Positions 58,531 to 64,000 of a stretch of DNA of 64,000 bases are shown in pieces. Position 1 is the stretch's first letter. Each line of letters opens with the position of its first letter. Made by a program: the position numbers and the translations under genes. The notes below the pieces were generated by a model. The model had not been told where the DNA came from. It saw only the letters and a list, made by a program, of their open reading frames with translations, and did not search any database. The DNA is from JADLGL01 sp963823045 (GTDB taxonomy: Bacteria; Pseudomonadota; Alphaproteobacteria; Rhizobiales; Kaistiaceae): contig CAWGKA010000008.1 of assembly GCA_963823045.1 (NCBI GenBank), positions 1 to 64,000 of the forward strand, in the 5' to 3' direction.

Positions 58531-61097
58531 CTAGCTGTTCAGCGTTTCCTTCACCGCCGTCGCCAGCTGCTTCAGCGAGAATGGCTTCGGCAGGAAGGCG
58601 AAGGTTTCCCCCTCCGGCAGGTTCTTCTTGAAGGCGTCCTCGGCATAGCCGGAAACGAAGATGATCTTGAGGTCGGGCCGCGTCTTGCGCAGTTCCCGCA
58701 GCAGCGACGGCCCATCCATCTCCGGCATCACCACATCGGAGACGACGAGGTCGATCTGCCCTTCCAGCGTCTTCATCAGCTCCAGCGCTTCGGTGCCGGT
58801 GGACGCGGTCTCGACCGTGTAGCCGCGGCTCGTCAGCGCCCGCGCGCCGAAAGCCCGGACGGCTTCTTCATCCTCGACGAGGAGAATGTGAGCGCTGCCT
58901 GTGAGGTCCTTCGGCTCTTCGGCCTTCTCCGGAGCGGCCTCTTCAGCCTCGTTCGCCTCCGCGACATAGCGCGGCAGATAGATGCGGAAAGTGGTGCCCT
59001 TGCCGACGGCACTGTCGAAAAAGATGTAGCCGCCTGTCTGCTGCACGATGCCGTAGACGGTGGAGAGGCCCAGCCCCGTCCCCTTGCCCACTTCCTTCGT
59101 CGAGAAGAACGGCTCGAAGATCTTGGCCTGATGCTCGGGCGAGATGCCGGTGCCGGTGTCCTGGAATTCGACGAGGACATAGTCGCCCGCCGGCGGTCCG
59201 GCATGGTCGCGATCGCGCCCCTCTCCGACCGTTGCATTCGAGGTGCGGATCGTCAGCGTTCCGCCTTGAGGCATGGCGTCCCGCGCATTGACCGCGAGGT
59301 TGATCGCCACCTGTTCGAACTGGTTGATGTCCGCCTTCACCGGCCACAGGTCGCGACCGTGGATGAGTTGCAGCTTGACGTTCTCGCCGAGCAGCCGCTG
59401 CAGAAGGATCGACACCTCGGACAGCGCATCCGCCAGCGCCAGCACCTGCGGGCGCAGCGTCTGCCGCCGCGAGAATGCCAACAGCTGGCGCACCAGACCG
59501 GCAGCCCGGTTGGCGTTCTGCTTGATGTTCATGATGTCCTGGAAGGACGGATCGCTCGGCCGATGGTTGGCGAGCAAGAGATCGGAGAAGCCGATGATGG
59601 CAGTCAGCACATTGTTGAAGTCATGTGCCACGCCGCCAGCGAGCTGCCCAACGGCCTGCATCTTCTGGCTCTGCGCGAACTGCACTTCGAGCGCGCGCTG
59701 GTCGGTGATGTCGAGCGCATAGACGATGATGCGCTCGTCCTCGTCGCCGCCTTCTGAGACGCCGGACAGGAAAAAGCGGGCACTGCGGTCCTTCGGCCCG
59801 TCGAGCACGAGATCGAGCGGCGGAATATCGCTCTTGCCCTGATTGGCGGCTTCGATCGCGGCCTCAAGGACCGGCCGGTCGAACTCGCGCACAAAGTCCG
59901 TCAGCTTCCGCGCCGCGCCACCAGATTTCGGCGAACCGAACAACCGGGCGAACGGTGCGTTGGTGCGGCCGATGCTGCCTTTGCCATCGAGGCCGGCAAT
60001 GGCGATCGGCGTGTTGTTGAAGAAGCGCGTGAAGCGGACTTCGGCGGCCCGCACCGCCTCCGAGACATCTTCCCCCGGGCCGCGGTTGAGAACGATCGTC
60101 CGCGTCGCGCCGGGGGCGCCATCGGCGGCCCGTGCGAACCGGTGCATCAGGCGCACCGGAAGCTTCTGACCATTCTGCTTGGTGAAATCGAGATCGATGA
60201 TCTCGGTACGCTGCGAACTCCTGCCCGGAGCTCGTTGCCGAGCGGCAGAAGGGCCGCCTCGGTTCCGCGCGCCAGATCGGTCAGCGACAGCGTGCCCGGC
60301 AGGAAGCGGGCGAGGTCGAGGCCAAGCCACTCCGCCAGCGTGGCATTTATGTAGACGATCTTGCCGTCCGCCTCGGCCGAGAAGAAGCCGACCGGCGCAT
60401 GGTCGAGATAGTCAATTGCATGCTGCAACTCGAGGAAGATCAATTCCTGCTTCGCCCGCTCCTCGGTGACGTCGGAAACGCGCCACACCGTCAGCTTGCC
60501 GAGATTGGGCGTCGCTTCGAGCGGATTGACGGAGATGCGATACCACCGCCCCTGCCCGCTCGAACGATCGAGCGGCGCCGGTACCCGCACTTCCTCGATC
60601 GCCGATTCGCCCTCGCGCACCGCCTGCGAGACGCGATAGATCGCTTCGGCCGCGCTCGGTTCCCCGGCAAAGACACGGTCAACGCCACGGATGTCGCGAT
60701 CCGTCGCCGCTCCGACCAGAACCGCGTAGGCCGGATTGGAGAAGACGATCCGTCCCTCGCGATCGGTGATGACGACGCCTTCGTTCAAGCCGTCAAGAAA
60801 GGCGGTGGCGATGGGGCTGGCATTGCTGCGCCCGGCCACACGCAACAGGCCGATCGCCCAGGCAAACAGGGAAAAGACACCGACGACCGCCAGAATGCCG
60901 AGCAGCGCCAGCACGAAGGGATCGCGATCCTTCGGCAGGAAGGCCAGCGCGATCGTGCCGCCCAGGACCAGCGAGGCAAGGAAGATCAGCCGCCATGTGC
61001 TGCTGACGCGGTCGGAACGGTCGATAGCGGGCCCGACCGTTGCCGGCTCGCTGCCAGTCCCGTTCAACTCGCCGTGGCGGCTCAAGGTATCAACCAA
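58531..61097 (-). CDS. cckA: Cell-cycle hybrid histidine kinase CckA, with an internal frameshift
   Basis: Master kinase of the CtrA phosphorelay. TTG at 61097. Two membrane helices (about 33-80), two PAS-like domains, HisKA with the phospho-His in AGGVAHDFNNVLTAIIGFSDLL, HATPase boxes NLAVNARDAMP, DTGTGISPEHQAKIFEPFF and GTGLGLSTVYGIV, and a receiver domain with Asp in DLVVSDVVMPEMDGP and KP in FLPKPFS. The frame breaks near 60215-60224 between LPLGNELR and SQRTEIIDLDF. Removing one T from GAGTTCG plus one G from the adjacent GGG gives LRQESQRTEI and 854 residues; adding one base is the alternative. Confidence 0.9.
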
Positions 61098-61229
61098 TGT
61101 TCGGCCTGAGAGATTCGTTCGCCAAATTGTGCACCGAAACGGCGTCCCGGCGCACCCGTATGATTTGACTTTTCCTGTGTCGGCTCTTTCGCGCCGTCAT
61201 TGGGGGCCCGGCGCGCGTCGTTTGGCCAG

Positions 61230-62318
61230 CTATGTGCGGGCCTTCGCGCGCGCCACAAGCATGCCGATATGCGCCGCCCAATCCTCGGGATTGAGGCTGA
61301 CCGCAGCGCTTCCGATCTCCACATCGAAACAGCATTCGTTCTCGTTCGGCCGCGGGTAGAAGCCGACCGTCAGCCAGATGCCGGTCTCCCGTGTGACGTC
61401 CTCGAGAACGGCTTCCGCCGCGTCGGGGCTCACGCCGAGCACGATCTGAAACCCGTTCGTATGCGGCACGGCGGGCTCGCAATGGCTCCCATCGATCTCG
61501 TCAACCGCAGCGGCGATCCGCCGGGCGAGATCCTGGTAGTCGGCAAGAACGGGAAGATGGCGATCGAGCCCTTCCAACGCGGCGACGGCATAAGGGAAGA
61601 CGCGGAAAACATCGCCGCCAAGGCGCGTGATCCAAGCTTCGGCTTCGTCGATGAAACGCTGGGAGCCTGAGAGCGTACAGCCGGCAAGGCCGCCAAGCTC
61701 CTTGTAGAACGAGAGGTAGATGGAATCGGCAAGGCCGGCGAGATCGGCAAGATCGACGCCATAGGCCACCGCCGCACCCCACGCCCGGGCGCCGTCAATA
61801 TGAATCGGCACGCCCTGATCACGGCACCAATCCGCAATTTCGCGAAGGTCGTCCAGCGGCAGCAGCCGGTAGCCCGCGCGCCGGAGCGGCAGTTCCACGG
61901 ACACGACCCCGGGCTTCTCACCAAGCGCTTCAAGATCGGCGACACGAAACGGCTCCACCCCCGTCCCGGTCCGCAACACAGTCAGTCCACCGACGCGCTC
62001 GACCGCGCCGAGCTCGTCGTAGTCGACATGGCTCAGGCGATGGACGGCGACCGTCGGCCGGCCGCTGCGCGCGGTCCACACCTTGAACGCCGCCATTTGC
62101 GCCATCATGCCCTTGATGACGAAGCGTGTCGCCTCATGTCCGGCCAGGCCGCCGACCCGCCCGCACAGCGCCTTCACAGCTGGACCATCGCCGTAGAAAT
62201 CCGCGGCGCCTCTGGCATGCGGACTGTCGGCGAGCGCCCTCAGCTGGCCGGCCATGTCCACGGGACGATGACCGTTGAGGACGTGGCGGCATTCCAGCAT
62301 CAAGGCTCTGTCGATCAT
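61230..62318 (-). CDS. Threonine aldolase-like beta-eliminating lyase
   Basis: 362 residues, PLP fold type I. Glycine- and threonine-type features: HIDGARAWGAA with the Asp that contacts PLP, and SIYLSFYKELGGLAGCTLSG holding the Schiff-base lysine. SHVDYDELGAVERVGG and SVELPLRRAGYRLLP match low-specificity threonine aldolase relatives. Substrate not certain. Lies upstream of cckA with a 132-base gap that shows nothing I can support. Confidence 0.88.
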   Translation of the reverse strand: MIDRALMLECRHVLNGHRPVDMAGQLRALADSPHARGAADFYGDGPAVKALCGRVGGLAGHEATRFVIKGMMAQMAAFKVWTARSGRPTVAVHRLSHVDYDELGAVERVGGLTVLRTGTGVEPFRVADLEALGEKPGVVSVELPLRRAGYRLLPLDDLREIADWCRDQGVPIHIDGARAWGAAVAYGVDLADLAGLADSIYLSFYKELGGLAGCTLSGSQRFIDEAEAWITRLGGDVFRVFPYAVAALEGLDRHLPVLADYQDLARRIAAAVDEIDGSHCEPAVPHTNGFQIVLGVSPDAAEAVLEDVTRETGIWLTVGFYPRPNENECCFDVEIGSAAVSLNPEDWAAHIGMLVARAKART

Positions 62319-62465
62319 GACGCTTCTCTGATGTGCGGTTGTTCAGTCGGCATACCGACCGCTACCAGCCTGGAAATCCAGTGAAAACCTCGACGGCGGG
62401 TTTCTTCGTGACACCCATTGTGCGAATACTTTGGCAAGAATCACCGGCGAGGTTGGGGAGCGTTC

Positions 62466-63599
62466 ATGGATTTCCTCACGCCCGCGATTGGCGAAACCGC
62501 TGCGCGGATCGTCATCGTCGCTTTAGTGCTGCTGCTGATCGGCGCCTTGACGCTGCTCCTCATCGGGCTGGCGATGCGCCTTTATGGCGGCCGAGGCTTC
62601 CGTTTTGGCGGTTCGCGCAGCCGCGCACCACGGCTTTCCGTTCCTGACGTTCTCCACGTCGATTCGCGGCGCAAGCTTGTCCTCATCCGCCGCGACAATG
62701 TCGAACATCTGGTTCTGATCGGCGGCGGCACGGACGTCGTCATCGAGCAATCGATCGAACGCCCCGTCCAGGCGGCCCCTCGCAATCGGCCGGCCGCGCC
62801 GCCACGCGAAGCCAGCCCGCAAGCTGCCGCGCCCGCACAAATGCCCCCGGCCCGTGGGTCCGGCGGCCGCCTCCAGCGGCCACCGCAACCGGCGCAGCAG
62901 CCGCCGCGCGCCGCAGCCGCTCCACCGCGACCCGCCATTCAGCCCGGCAATCCGACACCGCGGCCGGCCCAGGCCCGGCCGCCTCAGCCGACGCCGGCAC
63001 AAGCGGCGCCAGCGCAGCCCGCGCAGCAGGCACGCCCGGCACAGGCAGCAGCACAGCCGGCACAACAGGCGCGTCCGCCCCAACCGGCAGCCGCACCGCA
63101 GGCCGCGCCGGCCCGCCCTGCTCCCGCGCAGGCAGCCGCCCGCCCGCAGCCGCAGCCTCAACCCAACCCGCAGGGCCAGCGTGCGCCGGCAGAGCGCGGC
63201 GTGCCATCCGCACAGGCCGCCGCAGCGGTGACAGCCGCAGCCGCTGCACCGAGCGCCATTACGGCGACGCCGCCACCGCAGCAGGCCGCGACGCCGGCTC
63301 CGACGCCGACACCCGCTCCTGCCGCCGCAGCGCCGGCAACCGCTCCCACCACCGCACCGGCGAACGTCGAAAAGACGGCCGAGGCAGAAACCAAATCGGC
63401 CGAGCAGGAACCGCCGGCGGAGGAAAGCAAGCCGAAGGCGGACGCTACGCCGTCACCAGAGCCCCAGGCGGGCGATGGCGCCGCTCCTACCGCCGAGACT
63501 GCCGAGGATGAAGACGCCGACAAGGACGACAACACCAAAGCGCGCGAGAGCGAAATGGCCGCGCTGCTTGGGGAGATTTTCGGTCAGCAGAAAGACTGA
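62466..63599 (+). CDS. FliO-like membrane protein with long Ala/Pro/Gln-rich tail
   Basis: 377 residues from ATG 62466 (MDFLTPAIGETAARIVIVALV). One N-terminal membrane helix (about 11-38), a basic stop, then a short FliO-like domain at about 55-95 (LHVDSRRKLVLIRRDNVEHLVLIGGGTDVVIEQSI). Residues from about 105 to 330 are low complexity (APAQAA, QPAQQA and PTPTPAP repeats), followed by an acidic Glu/Asp tail and EMAALLGEIFGQQ. FliO assists flagellar export gate assembly, but no other flagellar gene is in the window. Confidence 0.75.
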   Translation: MDFLTPAIGETAARIVIVALVLLLIGALTLLLIGLAMRLYGGRGFRFGGSRSRAPRLSVPDVLHVDSRRKLVLIRRDNVEHLVLIGGGTDVVIEQSIERPVQAAPRNRPAAPPREASPQAAAPAQMPPARGSGGRLQRPPQPAQQPPRAAAAPPRPAIQPGNPTPRPAQARPPQPTPAQAAPAQPAQQARPAQAAAQPAQQARPPQPAAAPQAAPARPAPAQAAARPQPQPQPNPQGQRAPAERGVPSAQAAAAVTAAAAAPSAITATPPPQQAATPAPTPTPAPAAAAPATAPTTAPANVEKTAEAETKSAEQEPPAEESKPKADATPSPEPQAGDGAAPTAETAEDEDADKDDNTKARESEMAALLGEIFGQQKD

Positions 63600-63635
63600 G
63601 GCGCACCCACGGGCGCGCCTCCGAAATCGCGGCGG

Positions 63636-64000
63636 TCAGTCGTCGCGATAGACGCGCTCGCGGCGCTCATGGCGCTCTTGCGCCTCGATCGACAGCGTGG
63701 CGATCGGCCGGGCATCGAGCCGCTTCAAGCTGATCGGCTCGCCGGTCTCTTCACAATAGCCATAGGTGCCGATCTCGATCCGATGCAGCGCCGCGTCGAT
63801 TTTGGCGATGAGCTTGCGCTGGCGATCGCGGGCCCTGAGTTCGACCGCCCGATCTGTCTCTGAGGAGGCCCTATCGGCCAGATCGGGATGGTTCTGATTC
63901 TCGTCCTGCAGATGCTGCCGCGTCTCCTGCGCCTCGCGCAGAATGTCGTTCTTCCAGTTGATCAGCTTCTGCCGAAAATACTCCCTCTGCCGATCATTCA
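63636..64000 (-). CDS. dksA: RNA polymerase-binding protein DksA (partial; N-terminus outside window)
   Basis: About 121 C-terminal residues ending at the TGA at 63636. Coiled-coil (EYFRQKLINWKNDILREAQETRQHLQDENQNHPDLADRASSETD) with the DxxDxA-type tip, then the globular part GTYGYCEETGEPISLKRLDARPIATLSIEAQERHERRERVYRDD in pieces. Only one cysteine of the usual four-Cys zinc finger remains, as known in alphaproteobacterial DksA. It acts with ppGpp on RNA polymerase. Convergent with the FliO-like gene; a GAGGCGC/GCGCCTC hairpin overlaps the FliO-like stop. Confidence 0.95.
   Translation of the reverse strand, partial: NDRQREYFRQKLINWKNDILREAQETRQHLQDENQNHPDLADRASSETDRAVELRARDRQRKLIAKIDAALHRIEIGTYGYCEETGEPISLKRLDARPIATLSIEAQERHERRERVYRDD

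Noticed and set aside
62854..63538. Additional frames within the Ala/Pro-rich part of the FliO-like gene
   Set aside because: Low-complexity GC-rich sequence is open in several frames; only the plus-strand frame from 62466 links to a membrane helix and a FliO-like domain.

Overview
The window is a GC-rich alphaproteobacterial chromosome segment, most likely order Hyphomicrobiales (Rhizobiales). The evidence is gene content and order: a nuoA-to-nuoL operon with a long NuoE, an hup-lon-clpX-clpP-tig cluster, recA-alaS-icd linkage, a split purC-purS / purQ-purL pathway, the F1Fo ATPase zeta inhibitor, an ATP12 chaperone, CckA, and a DksA without a full cysteine set. I cannot name a genus from the sequence alone. 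There is no prophage, transposase or CRISPR array.

Layout. 1-11417 (minus strand) is the complex I operon nuoA-B-C-D-E-F-G-H-I-J-K-L; L is cut by the window edge. A four-helix-bundle gene flanked by inverted repeats sits between nuoC and nuoD. 11532-18855 (minus) holds tRNA-Asp, tRNA-Val, HU, the proteostasis genes lon, clpX, clpP and tig, and tRNA-Leu(TAG). 19006-24589 holds a DUF599 membrane protein, a probable three-hairpin small RNA, an MFS transporter, a flavodoxin-like reductase, a Gfo/Idh oxidoreductase, mgtE and tRNA-Leu(GAG). 24700-28185 has lipB facing an operon of cyclophilin-like protein, crcB, a pseudouridine synthase, ATP12 and acylphosphatase. 28327-34793 has a uracil-DNA glycosylase, an orphan amino-acid-type binding protein, an Fnr-type regulator, rpe, two uncharacterised envelope proteins, purB and the zeta subunit. 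35037-44798 holds purC-purS and purQ-purL, separated by five minus-strand genes: three tandem secreted SMP-30-like propellers, a PPi-type phosphofructokinase and a PhyH-family dioxygenase. 44835-50383 has BolA, an ICMT-like methyltransferase, a CGFS glutaredoxin, a broken CPBP protease, rpsD, murI, an rRNA/tRNA methyltransferase and icd. 50380-56536 (minus) has a Kef-type antiporter, alaS, a VOC protein and recA with a LexA-box-like site. 56657-64000 has a small secreted protein, an uncharacterised gene, a transglutaminase-like protein, cckA, a threonine-aldolase-like lyase, a FliO-like protein and dksA (cut by the window edge).

Functionally most of the window is housekeeping: respiration, protein quality control, purine synthesis, iron-sulfur/redox partners (BolA with monothiol glutaredoxin), DNA repair and cell-cycle signalling.

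The most useful cross-cutting observation is that seven genes contain reading-frame breaks, including nuoG, alaS and cckA, which are normally indispensable. Five of the breaks fall in the same hexamer type (GAACTC or GAATTC on the plus strand). At each, deleting one base restores the frame (cckA needs a second one-base deletion nearby) and recreates GANTC, the CcrM methylation site of this class. This points to systematic sequence error at methylated sites rather than real inactivation. The strongest candidate biology is the small RNA at 19740-19861, the repeat-flanked cassette inside the nuo operon, and the three-gene propeller array inside the purine locus.
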